The notes: generated by a model from the sequence alone, not told the origin. Positions 1 through 8,582 are shown, counted from the stretch's first letter. The stretch: DNA of 64,000 bases from Methylophilus sp. TWE2 (GCF_001183865.1 NZ_CP012020.1:1979839-2043838); one strand, 5' to 3'. A program made the numbers and translations.

Positions 1-1
1 G

Positions 2-256
2 CTCTATCAGGCAGTGACGTTGGGGGCCAAGAATTTCCCTAAAGACGCCAATGGTCACCTGGTCAAAAAGTTTGAACGCCACCCGATTTTAGAAGACCAC
101 GTTGTCGTCTATGCCGGAGCGACGATCTTGGGCCGTATCACCATCGGCAAGCATTCCATTATTGGCGGCAATGTCTGGGTGACACGTAGTGTGCCTGCCA
201 ATAGCCATATCACCCAAGCGCATTCGGATGCCAAACCGATCCCGGCTGCCGCTTGA
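2..256 (+). CDS. epsC: Serine O-acetyltransferase, EpsC type (5'-truncated by window edge)
   Basis: The frame is open from the window edge, so only the C-terminal 84 residues are present. They are left-handed beta-helix (hexapeptide repeat) sequence: VTLGAKNFPKD, then HPILEDHVVVYAGATILG and IGGNVWVTRSVP. These match the acetyl-CoA-binding C-terminal part of serine acetyltransferases, which make O-acetylserine, the acceptor for cysteine synthesis. The short tail after the VP motif fits the EpsC branch rather than the longer enteric CysE. The stop lies 58 bases before the encapsulin gene on the same strand, so the two are probably cotranscribed. In known Family 2A encapsulin loci, serine acetyltransferase genes are frequent neighbours, and this supports the sulfur role. 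Family assignment is firm; the choice of symbol between epsC and cysE is less so. Confidence 0.85.
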   Translation, partial: LYQAVTLGAKNFPKDANGHLVKKFERHPILEDHVVVYAGATILGRITIGKHSIIGGNVWVTRSVPANSHITQAHSDAKPIPAAA

Positions 257-314
257 CGTTTACCTCAACTTTTAGTCGCTAATGTTTAGCTAACTTCATA
301 AGGAGAATCATAGT

Positions 315-1229
315 ATGTCCGAACAACCAACACAGAGCGCCTTGGGCGATGTCGCCGCACGGACGCTTGCCAATGCAACCAAATCGGTGCCTATGCTCAG
401 CACCATCAGCCCACGCTGGCTGGTGCACCTGCTGAATTGGGTCCCCGTTGAAGCTGGCATTTACCGCGTCAACAAAGCCAAAGACCCGAATGCCATCACG
501 GTAGATTGCTCAAACAAAGATGAAAAAGAGCTGCCAGCGACCTTCGTGGATTACGAAGAATGGGGCAGAGAATATGTGCTAAACGCAGTGAACACTGTGG
601 TCGATGTGCATACCCGTGTCTCTGATCTCTATAGCAGCCCGCATAACCAGATCAAAGAGCAGTTGCGCCTGACCATTGAAGTGGTGAAAGAGCGCCAGGA
701 AAGCGAACTGATCAATAACAAAGAGTACGGCCTGCTCAACAATGTCGCCAAGTCACAAACCATCAAAACCCGCAATGGCTTCCCTACCCCGGATGACCTG
801 GATGAACTGCTGACCAAGGTTTGGAAAGAACCCGCCTTCTTTCTGGCGCACCCGAAAGCGATTGCTGCGTTTGGCCGCGAGTGTACCCGCCGTGGCGTAC
901 CACCGCCGACCGTGTCCCTGTTTGGCTCACAGTTCCTAACTTGGCGTGGGATTCCATTGATTCCAAGTGACAAGCTGCCTATCGTCAACGGTAAATCCAA
1001 AATCCTGTTACTGCGCGTCGGCGAGAGCAAACAAGGCGTGATTGGCCTGTATCAGCCTAACCTGCCAGGCCAGCAAACCATGGGCCTGTCAGTACGTTTT
1101 ATGGGCATCAACCATAAAGCGATTGCGTCTTACCTGGTCTCGCTGTATTGCTCACTGGCAGTATTGACTGAGGATGCAATTGCCGTACTGGAAGATGTCG
1201 GAGTTGACCATTACTATGACTACAAGTAA
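315..1229 (+). CDS. Family 2A encapsulin shell protein (SrpI-like)
   Basis: 304 residues. I recognise this as the Family 2A encapsulin major shell protein, an HK97-fold subunit that self-assembles into an icosahedral nanocompartment; cyanobacterial SrpI is the prototype. Sequence support includes the N-terminal arm (ALGDVAARTLANATKSVP, then ISPRWLVHLLNWVPVEAGIYRVNK) and the C-terminal segment (GLYQPNLPGQQTMGLSVRFMGINHKAIASYLVSLYCSLAVL). There is no inserted cyclic-nucleotide-binding domain, which separates it from Family 2B. The start is set by AAGGAG at 300-305. The next gene begins inside its last codons and encodes a cysteine desulfurase with a long extension, which is the defining cargo of this family. 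Known relatives load the desulfurase inside the shell and accumulate elemental sulfur. Function here is inferred from family and context. Confidence 0.9.
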   Translation: MSEQPTQSALGDVAARTLANATKSVPMLSTISPRWLVHLLNWVPVEAGIYRVNKAKDPNAITVDCSNKDEKELPATFVDYEEWGREYVLNAVNTVVDVHTRVSDLYSSPHNQIKEQLRLTIEVVKERQESELINNKEYGLLNNVAKSQTIKTRNGFPTPDDLDELLTKVWKEPAFFLAHPKAIAAFGRECTRRGVPPPTVSLFGSQFLTWRGIPLIPSDKLPIVNGKSKILLLRVGESKQGVIGLYQPNLPGQQTMGLSVRFMGINHKAIASYLVSLYCSLAVLTEDAIAVLEDVGVDHYYDYK

Positions 1230-3117
1230 TTCATTCGATTTAGGCAGCTTTGAGCCTGAGGCCATCTTGGCCTCATTGCCCGGCGAGCACCCCAAAATGG
1301 CGGCTGCACTGGGTGTGGGGCGCGAGCTGGAAAATACAGGCGTGCTGGATACCGCCACCCTGACGCAACTGGTCAACGATCTTTACGCCGAGGGTTTTCC
1401 GGCCACCGCACCTTTTGCGGCGGCAGACTTTGCGCAATCACTGACTAATAGCCCCACGCCACAACCATCTGTGCCCGCCACAGACTCATTAACGACGAAA
1501 CTGGGTCATGCGGGCGGCAACTCCCTGGGGATAGCTTCACCAAGCTATGTGCAAGCGCAAGGTCAACCTGTGACCCAAGAAGCACAGTCGCAGCAGCTCA
1601 CCTATGCGCCAGGCGTAGAAGGCCTGGGTAGCGATCCGCTGCATAACCATCCGGCACACCTGAGTATATTGCAACCGGAGGCAGCTTACTTGGCACCGTC
1701 AGCTTTTACCGGGTTGGGGATAGACATCCCATACCAGCAGGAACTGGATCACTGGCTTGGGTCGGGCACCACCCAGGTACCAGCGTCTGCAGCACCCACG
1801 CAACCAACCAGCAACTCGTCTGCTACCGGCTCGCAATCATTTTACTTTTTGCAGGCGAAACCAGACGTTATCGGCAGCTTGCCCGCCTCTGCGCATCCTG
1901 CGTTTGACGTGCACGCCGTGCGTCGAGACTTTCCGATTTTGAATGAGCGTGTGAATGGCCGTCAGCTGGTGTGGTTTGATAACGCAGCGACCACGCAAAA
2001 ACCACAGTTAGTGATAGACCGTATCAGTTATTTCTACCAACACGAAAACTCCAATATACACCGTGCTGCACATGCGTTAGCTGCTCGTGCCACCGATGCT
2101 TATGAAGATGCACGCGAAACCGTGCGCCGCTTTATCAATGCGCCGTCAGTAAACAATGTGATTTTTGTACGCGGGACCACGGAAGCGATTAACCTGGTCG
2201 CTAAAACCTGGGGCAAAAAACATCTGGGGGTAGGAGACGAAATTGTGGTGTCTCATCTGGAACATCACGCCAATATCGTCCCTTGGCAGCAGTTGTGCCA
2301 GGAAACAGGCGCCGTGCTGAAAGTCATTCCGGTGGATGACAGTGGTCAGATTTTGCTGGAGGAATACCAGAAACTACTGACCGCGAGAACCAAACTGGTG
2401 TCGTTTACGCAAGTCTCGAATGCCTTGGGCACGGTCACGCCTGCACAGGAAATGATTGCCATGGCACACCGTGCCGGGGCAAAGGTATTGCTGGATGGCG
2501 CGCAATCGGTGTCACACATGCGCACAGATGTGCAAACGCTGGATGCGGATTTCTTTGTCTTCTCGGGGCACAAGATCTTCGGCCCTACCGGTATTGGTGC
2601 ACTCTATGGCAAGGCAGATGTGTTGCAGGACATGCCTGCCTGGCAAGGCGGCGGCAATATGATCCAGGATGTGACGTTTGAGAAAACGATCTACCACGCT
2701 GCGCCAGCCAAGTTTGAAGCAGGTACGGGTAACATTGCCGATGCCGTCGGGTTGGGCGCAGCATTGAAGTATGTGGAGCATTTAGGCATTGAGAACATCG
2801 CGGCTTACGAGCATGCCTTGCTGGAATATGCTACGGCAGCCATGTGCCAGATTCCTCACCTGCGTTTGATAGGCACCGCCAAACACAAAGCCAGCGTTTT
2901 ATCCTTTGCATTAAAAGGCTATCAAAGTGAAGAGGTTGGCGCCGCGCTCAATGAAGAAGGCATTGCAGTGCGCTCAGGGCATCATTGTGCGCAACCTATC
3001 CTGCGCCGTTTTGGGGTAGAAACCACAGTGCGGCCTTCATTGGCGTTTTACAACACTTATGAAGAAATTGACCGCATGATTGCGGTATTGCAGCGCCTAG
3101 CGTCTTACAACGCTTAA
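1216..3117 (+). CDS. Encapsulin-cargo cysteine desulfurase (SufS/CsdA-like, type II) with N-terminal cargo-loading extension
   Basis: 633 residues from the chosen ATG at 1216, which overlaps the encapsulin stop by 14 bases. In-frame upstream starts at 1174 (ATG) and 1195 (ATG) exist but lie within encapsulin codons. Residues 1 to about 229 are a Pro/Ala/Ser/Thr/Gln-rich, probably disordered extension with two more conserved-looking islands: 146-184 (hydrophobic and aromatic, ending DHWLGSG) and 206-230 (SFYFLQAKPDVIGSLP). The PLP enzyme starts near residue 230 (FDVHAVRRDFPIL). It carries DNAATTQKP, HLEHHAN, the SGHK motif with Lys453 as the predicted aldimine lysine, and Cys591 in RSGHHCAQP as the persulfide cysteine. 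It releases sulfur from cysteine. By analogy with characterised Family 2A systems, the extension targets it into the shell. Confidence 0.92.
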   Translation: MTTSNSFDLGSFEPEAILASLPGEHPKMAAALGVGRELENTGVLDTATLTQLVNDLYAEGFPATAPFAAADFAQSLTNSPTPQPSVPATDSLTTKLGHAGGNSLGIASPSYVQAQGQPVTQEAQSQQLTYAPGVEGLGSDPLHNHPAHLSILQPEAAYLAPSAFTGLGIDIPYQQELDHWLGSGTTQVPASAAPTQPTSNSSATGSQSFYFLQAKPDVIGSLPASAHPAFDVHAVRRDFPILNERVNGRQLVWFDNAATTQKPQLVIDRISYFYQHENSNIHRAAHALAARATDAYEDARETVRRFINAPSVNNVIFVRGTTEAINLVAKTWGKKHLGVGDEIVVSHLEHHANIVPWQQLCQETGAVLKVIPVDDSGQILLEEYQKLLTARTKLVSFTQVSNALGTVTPAQEMIAMAHRAGAKVLLDGAQSVSHMRTDVQTLDADFFVFSGHKIFGPTGIGALYGKADVLQDMPAWQGGGNMIQDVTFEKTIYHAAPAKFEAGTGNIADAVGLGAALKYVEHLGIENIAAYEHALLEYATAAMCQIPHLRLIGTAKHKASVLSFALKGYQSEEVGAALNEEGIAVRSGHHCAQPILRRFGVETTVRPSLAFYNTYEEIDRMIAVLQRLASYNA

Positions 3118-3137
3118 GACAATTGTAAACCTCCGAC

Positions 3138-3176
3138 GTGTATGCATTTCCAGTGGGATGCATACACAGCTTTTTC
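3138..3176 (+). terminator. Intrinsic terminator after the encapsulin-desulfurase operon
   Basis: A perfect 10-bp inverted repeat (GTGTATGCAT at 3138-3147, ATGCATACAC at 3158-3167) with a 10-base loop is followed after three bases by a short T run (3171-3175). It sits 20 bases past the desulfurase stop and before the TAXI gene, so it most likely ends the operon. The stem is AT-leaning and the T run short, so termination may be partial. Confidence 0.6.
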
Positions 3177-3264
3177 CTTGGCAGTGACAACCAGCTGTTG
3201 TGACATCCGGTCTAACCCCTGTAAAATCCCTGTCTCAGGCACAGACAAGCGATAAAGCAGACCG

Positions 3265-4599
3265 ATGAAATTTGATCCGCGCAATAACAAGTTCACCGCG
3301 ATATTCACCAGGGAAATGCTGGAGGCGACGCTTCCGTCAGTCCTGCTGATCTGCCTGGCCCTGTTTTTTGCCTATAAATTCATAGACCCTGCCCCACCCC
3401 GTAAAATTGTGATTGCCACCGGCAATGCAGACCTCAACTACAACGCTTTTGCTGCCATCTACGGGGTTTACCTGAAAAAAGAAGGCATTACCCTGGAGAC
3501 GCGCAAAACTTCCGGCGACATTGAAAACTTGCGCCTGCTGAAAAATCCGGATTCGGATGTGGACATCGCCTTTATCCAGGATGGCGTTGCGCATACTGAA
3601 GGTGCAGGCACGCTGTTATCTCTGGGGAGTTTGTATTACCAGCCAGTCTGGATATTCTGCCGTTGCAAAAAAGAGGTCACGCATTTGTCTGCACTAAAAG
3701 GTAAACGCATTGCGATTGGCTATGTGGGTGACGGTACCCATGCCCTAGTCAGTACCTTGTTATCGGAAAGCGGCATTGATACTGCAAACGCAAGCCTCAA
3801 GGCGATTGGTGGAGATGAGGCCGCGGAGGCATTGCGTCAGGGGAAAGTGGATGCAGCCTTGTTTGTGGATGTGGCCAATGCAAGCCTGGTTCGTGAGCTC
3901 CTGGGGGAACCACAACTGAAACTGCTGAGTCTGGATACTGCCGAGGCTTTTTCACGCAAGTTTGCGTTCATGCATCATCTGGTTCTACCCGAAGGGGCGA
4001 TGGACCTGGCGCGTAACCTGCCACCCCATGATGTGCACCTGGTGGCGCCTACTGCTACGCTGGTCGTCAAGGAGAGCATGCATCCGGCACTGGTCTACCT
4101 GATGATGAAGGTGATCTCACAGGTGCATGGCGGTCCGAGCATGTTTAACAGCAAAGGTGAGTTTCCTTCGGCCAAGGATACTGACTTCCCGCTCAGCACC
4201 CAGGCACTCAACTTTTACAAATCGGGCCTGCCGATTATTGATAAATACCTGCCATTCTGGGCAGCGACATTTGTTAACCGCACGCTGATTGTGATTCTGC
4301 CTTTGCTGGCATTGCTGATCCCGCTGACCAAGATTATCCCGATGGTGTATGTATGGCTAGTCAAGCGCAAATTGTTCCGTTATTACGGCGAGTTGCGTTT
4401 TCTGGATACGCAGTTACAAGACATTCAAAGCGCTGAAGATGTGCAGCAATGCCTGGAAAAACTCAATGAGATTGAAACCAAAGTGGTGAATGTGAAATTA
4501 CCGGTACCTTTCTCACAATATGCTTACGAACTGCGTGCACATATCGAGTTGGTCAGGTCCAAACTGAATCACCACAAATTGCGGTCTGTAGACAGCTGA
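3265..4599 (+). CDS. TAXI-family TRAP-type solute-binding protein, membrane anchored
   Basis: 444 residues. An N-terminal hydrophobic segment (about residues 20-38) is followed by a periplasmic binding-protein domain of the TAXI/NMT1 kind: KIVIATGNADLNYNAFAAIYGVYLKKEGI, then GVAHTEGAGTLLSLGSLYYQPVWIF and LKGKRIAIGYVGDGTHALVSTLL. A second hydrophobic stretch near residues 340-370 and a short charged C-terminal region suggest anchoring at both ends. No TRAP membrane subunits adjoin it, which is common for these orphan TAXI proteins. The ligand cannot be told from sequence. It lies 147 bases beyond the desulfurase, across a likely terminator, so cotranscription is doubtful. No good ribosome-binding site is visible before the ATG. 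Confidence 0.75.
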   Translation: MKFDPRNNKFTAIFTREMLEATLPSVLLICLALFFAYKFIDPAPPRKIVIATGNADLNYNAFAAIYGVYLKKEGITLETRKTSGDIENLRLLKNPDSDVDIAFIQDGVAHTEGAGTLLSLGSLYYQPVWIFCRCKKEVTHLSALKGKRIAIGYVGDGTHALVSTLLSESGIDTANASLKAIGGDEAAEALRQGKVDAALFVDVANASLVRELLGEPQLKLLSLDTAEAFSRKFAFMHHLVLPEGAMDLARNLPPHDVHLVAPTATLVVKESMHPALVYLMMKVISQVHGGPSMFNSKGEFPSAKDTDFPLSTQALNFYKSGLPIIDKYLPFWAATFVNRTLIVILPLLALLIPLTKIIPMVYVWLVKRKLFRYYGELRFLDTQLQDIQSAEDVQQCLEKLNEIETKVVNVKLPVPFSQYAYELRAHIELVRSKLNHHKLRSVDS

Positions 4600-4617
4600 A
4601 CATGCCTGAGGAATGGT

Positions 4618-6243
4618 TTAGGCCCCGTTGTTGACCCACTCTTGCAGCGCCTGCTCTTCCATGGGCCGTGCATATAAAAAACCTTGTACCAGGTCACAGC
4701 CCAGGCTTTTCAGGTAATCAGCCTGCGCTTGTGTTTCCACGCCCTCAGCCACAATCTGGTAGTGCAGGTTTTTACCCAACACCACTATTGCACTGGTCAC
4801 CGCTTCTGAACGCTCCTTGCCCGGCACATCATTCACAAATGAACGGTCTACCTTTAAATAATCTCCGGGTATATCTCGCAAATAAGCCAGGCATGAATAA
4901 CCGGTGCCAAAATCATCAATCGCCAGTTTGACGCCAAGCTGTTTGAGTGCCTGCAAACTTTCAGTGCCTTTGCAATCGGAATGCACCAAAGCACTTTCAG
5001 TCAACTCGATCACCAGCCGGTCCGCAGAGAGCCCTGTTTCACGTAACACCTGCAACACATAGTCAGTAAAGCCTGGCGACCTCAATTGCATTGGGGATAC
5101 ATTGACCGAGACCTTTACTTGGCTCAAAGCGCCAGTTTTCCACGCAGCAACCTGCTGACAGGCCGCTTTTAACACCCAGGCACCCATAGGCACAATCAAG
5201 CCTGTTAGTTCAGCCACGCCAATAAATTTGTTAGGAGGAACAACACCTTGTTGTGGATGTTGCCAGCGGATCAACGCCTCCACACCCACGAGTCTGCCGG
5301 TCAGAAAGTCCATTTGTGGCTGGTAAACGAGGTAGAACTCCTGATGGGCAATCGCCGCCTCCAGCTCACTGGCAAAGGCCAGCTCTTCTGGTGGCAACAC
5401 CTGCTCATGCATGACCCCTTTGTGGTAATAATTCAGAGTCATCACAAGCACGATAGCGTTTAATGCCAGCGTGATAAGCAAAGGGGTCAGATGAGGGTCA
5501 TGCCCGAACAGCACACCCATCCCGCCAAGTGCAATCGCGCACAGGAAAAGGACTGCGACAATCCAGCGTAAATGTTGCCCGGTATCGTCCAATAGCAATA
5601 AATAACTCAGGGACGTTTGTGAGACTTGTTTGGCAATCAGCGACATGGCACACAAGACACCGGTAACAGAAGCTAATAACGAGAGCTGCCCGTACGCATC
5701 CGGGATGTGGTAAGCCTGTGCCAATAGCCCCGTCACTGGCATGAGTATCGCAATAGACAGAATGGTTTGGCTAGTACGGTTAAAACGAAAGTGGCAAAGC
5801 AGGTAGCCGAACAAAACAAGTAAGGACATGATGAAGTCTGTTACCGCCTGCCGATGGCTGGCATCCCCCCAGAAATGATCTTTGGAAAACACATGACTGT
5901 AAGAGGTATGGCTGCTTAACAGCGCATACACCTGTACAAAAAACCATAGTAAAACAGCACTGACCAGCAACTTAGTCATGCGTGACCAGCGCCAGGTGTC
6001 ATAGACTACGCACAAGCTGGCCACAATAAACAAAAGGGAACTGATGCTCTGCAATACGCTTAGTGCAAACGTGGCTTGCAACGGAATAAGAGGCAAGCCA
6101 AACAGTATGCTGAAAATACTGGCAAGTGCTAGCCATGGCGACTGCTTCTGGACTATACGGAGAAATCGATGCCGCATGTACTGACGTTGCGTCGTACACT
6201 CTTGAACACTTTCAGTGAACCAGTCAATGCTGGGTACTGACAT
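4618..6243 (-). CDS. Membrane-bound cyclic-di-GMP phosphodiesterase (EAL domain), copy 1
   Basis: 541 residues. The N-terminal half carries about seven hydrophobic segments (residues 35-270). The C-terminal half is a full EAL domain: Glu322-Ala-Leu, VNVSPMQL, ELTES, Asp443-Asp444 in DDFGTGYS, LKVDRSF and AEGVE. All metal-binding and catalytic positions appear intact, so it should hydrolyse c-di-GMP to pGpG. There is no GGDEF domain. It is a clear paralogue of the gene at 6477-8132: both begin with an RQ(Y/F)MRHR segment followed by a similar membrane block. Both are on the minus strand, so this copy is downstream of the other. The membrane part probably senses a signal, which is unknown. Confidence 0.88.
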   Translation of the reverse strand: MSVPSIDWFTESVQECTTQRQYMRHRFLRIVQKQSPWLALASIFSILFGLPLIPLQATFALSVLQSISSLLFIVASLCVVYDTWRWSRMTKLLVSAVLLWFFVQVYALLSSHTSYSHVFSKDHFWGDASHRQAVTDFIMSLLVLFGYLLCHFRFNRTSQTILSIAILMPVTGLLAQAYHIPDAYGQLSLLASVTGVLCAMSLIAKQVSQTSLSYLLLLDDTGQHLRWIVAVLFLCAIALGGMGVLFGHDPHLTPLLITLALNAIVLVMTLNYYHKGVMHEQVLPPEELAFASELEAAIAHQEFYLVYQPQMDFLTGRLVGVEALIRWQHPQQGVVPPNKFIGVAELTGLIVPMGAWVLKAACQQVAAWKTGALSQVKVSVNVSPMQLRSPGFTDYVLQVLRETGLSADRLVIELTESALVHSDCKGTESLQALKQLGVKLAIDDFGTGYSCLAYLRDIPGDYLKVDRSFVNDVPGKERSEAVTSAIVVLGKNLHYQIVAEGVETQAQADYLKSLGCDLVQGFLYARPMEEQALQEWVNNGA

Positions 6244-6380
6244 GCTGCCCCCTATTTCGGTCTGTTATTGTCACCTGCCGCAGCAGGTCGTTTTGTCTAT
6301 ACTATAGGGCAACTATATTGATATAAAAGCGAAAGAAAAAAGGAGTTTGTTATCCTTTAAATCGAATTAAAGCGATTCAG

Positions 6381-6430
6381 GCATGATTTGCTACAGAATC
6401 ATGCGTTGATATATCAGAATGAATATCAAC
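6381..6430. other. Two adjoining perfect hairpins between the EAL genes
   Basis: GCATGATT (6381-6388) pairs with AATCATGC (6397-6404), and directly next to it GTTGATAT (6405-6412) pairs with ATATCAAC (6423-6430). The 233-base gap (6244-6476) otherwise shows AT-rich sequence. The hairpins lie about 45 bases after the stop of the upstream EAL gene. They could be a weak terminator, RNA processing signals or protein-binding dyads. No long T run follows on either strand. Confidence 0.5.
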
Positions 6431-6476
6431 ACACTGAGGTCATCCACATTACAAGTACACTGCAGCCTGTCCGACC

Positions 6477-8132
6477 TTAAACCTCTGCACTGAAGTGGAT
6501 AGAAACCCATTGCTGCAGTGCTTGCGCTTCCAGCGCTTTGGAAAATAAAAAGCCCTGGGCAATGTCGCAGCCTATGCCTTTGAGAAAACTGGCCTGCGCC
6601 TCATTTTCTATGCCTTCGGCAATAATGCGGTAATCCAGGCTTTTGCCCAGGCTGACGATCGCCTGAATGACAGCCTCAGCCTTATTGTGTCCGGGGAGCT
6701 CCATCACAAATGAACGATCCACTTTCAGATAATCACCCGGAATGTCACGCAGGTAAGACAAGCAGGAATAGCCCGTACCAAAATCATCAATGGCGAGTTT
6801 GATGCCGGCCTCTTTCAAGCGATGCATCATGCGCAGGTTTGCACCATCATCCTGCACAAAAGAACTTTCGGTCAGCTCAACCACCAGTCTGTGAGGCGGG
6901 AGTCCGGTTTCTTTGAGTATCTGCAAAATATCTTCCACCAGTGTCCCTGACTGTAATTGCAGCGCAGAAACATTCACTGCAATCTCTGCCTTGCCCAGTA
7001 CCGGATGATGATTCCACTGTGCCGCCTGCGTACAAGCCGTGCGCATCACCCACTTGCCCAAGGGCACAATCAGGCCGGTCAACTCAGCCATATGGATGAA
7101 TTTATCTGGAGAAATGATGCCTTTTTCAGGATGCCGCCAGCGCACCAATGCCTCTACCCCTTTTAATTTTCCTGTATTGAAATCAACTTGAGGTTGGTAC
7201 ACCATATAAAACTGCTGGTTATCGAGGGCAGTCTCTACCTGGCTGGCAAAGTCCATATCTGCTGCTGGCAAAACAATTTGTTCGCTAGCCTGCCCTTTAC
7301 GGTAATAGGTGGCGGTCATGGTATAGATAATGGCCAGAATGGATACCACCACGACCACAGGCAGTGCGCGCAACATATCTTGACCAAACTCAACACCGGC
7401 CCTGGCCAGCATAATGGCAAAGAAACTCAGGAACACAATGCTGAAGCGTATCTGCTTGCCGTTATCATCCATCAACAGCAAGTAACTCATAGGCGGATGA
7501 GAAGCATGTTTTGCCAGCAGGCTAAAGGCACACAATAATCCGCTCAAGGTGGTCAAAGGCGACATGATGCCGTAAGGCCGCGCAATGCCACACAAAAAGC
7601 CAAGTAAGGGGATCAGCGGAATCATGACCGCCACATATAGAATGGCCTGGCTCGTCGCCAGCCAACCGGAACGCTGGAATAAATAAGAACTCGCAACCAA
7701 ACAAGCCAGTAAGGCGCCCGCCGCATACTCCACAACAGGGGATCCCTGATGCACCTGCAAATCATTGCTAATCCTCAGCAGATGCGCAGTGTCATTAAAA
7801 TCTGCCGCATAAGGGGATAGCTGAACCACGAACAAACTGATGGTCACCAGTGACATGGTCAGCATGGCGAGGTTGTTGCGGCCATTTTCCAGTAGCAAAT
7901 TGTAACTGACCAAGATAAAAGTCAGATAAGTGAGTAACTGCGCCAGCCAGACATTGTTCTCTACATCGAGTAGGTAATGCGGGAAACCCAGCAAGCCGCA
8001 GACCATGCTGGCCATGGCCAAGAAATGAGTATTGTCCTGCACTTTACGTACAAGACGATGGCGCATGAATTGTCGCTGCGCTGCGTTATCAGTGAGTGGC
8101 GTTGTCAGTTCGCCAATCCCGGTGTCACTCAT
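6477..8132 (-). CDS. Membrane-bound cyclic-di-GMP phosphodiesterase (EAL domain), copy 2
   Basis: 551 residues. Architecture matches the neighbouring paralogue: a short cytosolic start with RQFMRHRLVRKVQ, about seven hydrophobic segments to residue 280, then an EAL domain with Glu327-Ala-Leu, VNVSALQLQ, ELTES, Asp449-Asp450 in DDFGTGYS, LKVDRSF and AEGIE. All catalytic positions are present, so it is probably active on c-di-GMP. It starts with a good AAGGG site before the ATG. It is the upstream member of a tandem pair, with 233 bases between them. The duplication looks old, since the membrane halves have diverged more than the catalytic halves. The sensory ligand is unknown. Confidence 0.88.
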   Translation of the reverse strand: MSDTGIGELTTPLTDNAAQRQFMRHRLVRKVQDNTHFLAMASMVCGLLGFPHYLLDVENNVWLAQLLTYLTFILVSYNLLLENGRNNLAMLTMSLVTISLFVVQLSPYAADFNDTAHLLRISNDLQVHQGSPVVEYAAGALLACLVASSYLFQRSGWLATSQAILYVAVMIPLIPLLGFLCGIARPYGIMSPLTTLSGLLCAFSLLAKHASHPPMSYLLLMDDNGKQIRFSIVFLSFFAIMLARAGVEFGQDMLRALPVVVVVSILAIIYTMTATYYRKGQASEQIVLPAADMDFASQVETALDNQQFYMVYQPQVDFNTGKLKGVEALVRWRHPEKGIISPDKFIHMAELTGLIVPLGKWVMRTACTQAAQWNHHPVLGKAEIAVNVSALQLQSGTLVEDILQILKETGLPPHRLVVELTESSFVQDDGANLRMMHRLKEAGIKLAIDDFGTGYSCLSYLRDIPGDYLKVDRSFVMELPGHNKAEAVIQAIVSLGKSLDYRIIAEGIENEAQASFLKGIGCDIAQGFLFSKALEAQALQQWVSIHFSAEV

Positions 8133-8303
8133 TATTTACCCTTTAATCCCTGTGATCGAATCATTCTGCGCCTTAGGCACAAAAGATTCCCTGAGTCATG
8201 TCATTAAACCTTAAAACTCAACAAGGTTATCGGTTAAATAAGCGGATAAATTGAGACCTAATTTAAAAAAATTTAATATTCAGGATGATCAAACAGCGCA
8301 TCA

Positions 8304-8582
8304 TCAGGCTGCTTCTAATACACGTTGCATGCCATCGGCACTATTGCGCGTATAAACAACCTTCAGTCCACGTTTGTGAGCTAGATGCTTGATACGGTAC
8401 ATCATGGAATGATTGAGCCAGCCGGTGACTAGCACAATCACGTTAACATTCACAGGTAACTCACGTTTGACATCGCCAGGTTTACGGCCAGTCCAGTGAT
8501 CAATTTTATCGCCCCCTTGCGCTTGCAACACCTGTTTGATGCCTTCAATACGGTCACCACCAACCACTAATGCTTTTGACAT
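8304..8582 (-). CDS. DUF2325 small protein
   Basis: 92 residues. It matches the DUF2325 family: an N-terminal ALVVGGDRIEGIKQVL strand-turn-helix, a central DHWTGRKPGD, then VNVIVLVTGWLNHSMMYRIKHLAHKRG and a closing VVYTRN. The fold is predicted to be a small Rossmann-like domain, and no biochemical role is firmly established. The start has a strong AAGGAG site. It lies just downstream of the sulfate-binding protein gene, separated by a terminator hairpin, so it may be expressed by read-through or from its own promoter. Its place at the end of a sulfate-uptake cluster suggests, but does not show, a link to sulfur or metal-starvation response. Confidence 0.75.
   Translation of the reverse strand: MSKALVVGGDRIEGIKQVLQAQGGDKIDHWTGRKPGDVKRELPVNVNVIVLVTGWLNHSMMYRIKHLAHKRGLKVVYTRNSADGMQRVLEAA

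Noticed and set aside
1174..1215. Upstream start for the desulfurase at 1174
   Set aside because: It would add codons that read inside the encapsulin C-terminus. The ATG at 1216 gives a more natural N-terminus.
4618..8132. Diguanylate cyclase activity in the two EAL proteins
   Set aside because: No GGDEF domain can be found in either protein; only membrane and EAL regions are present.
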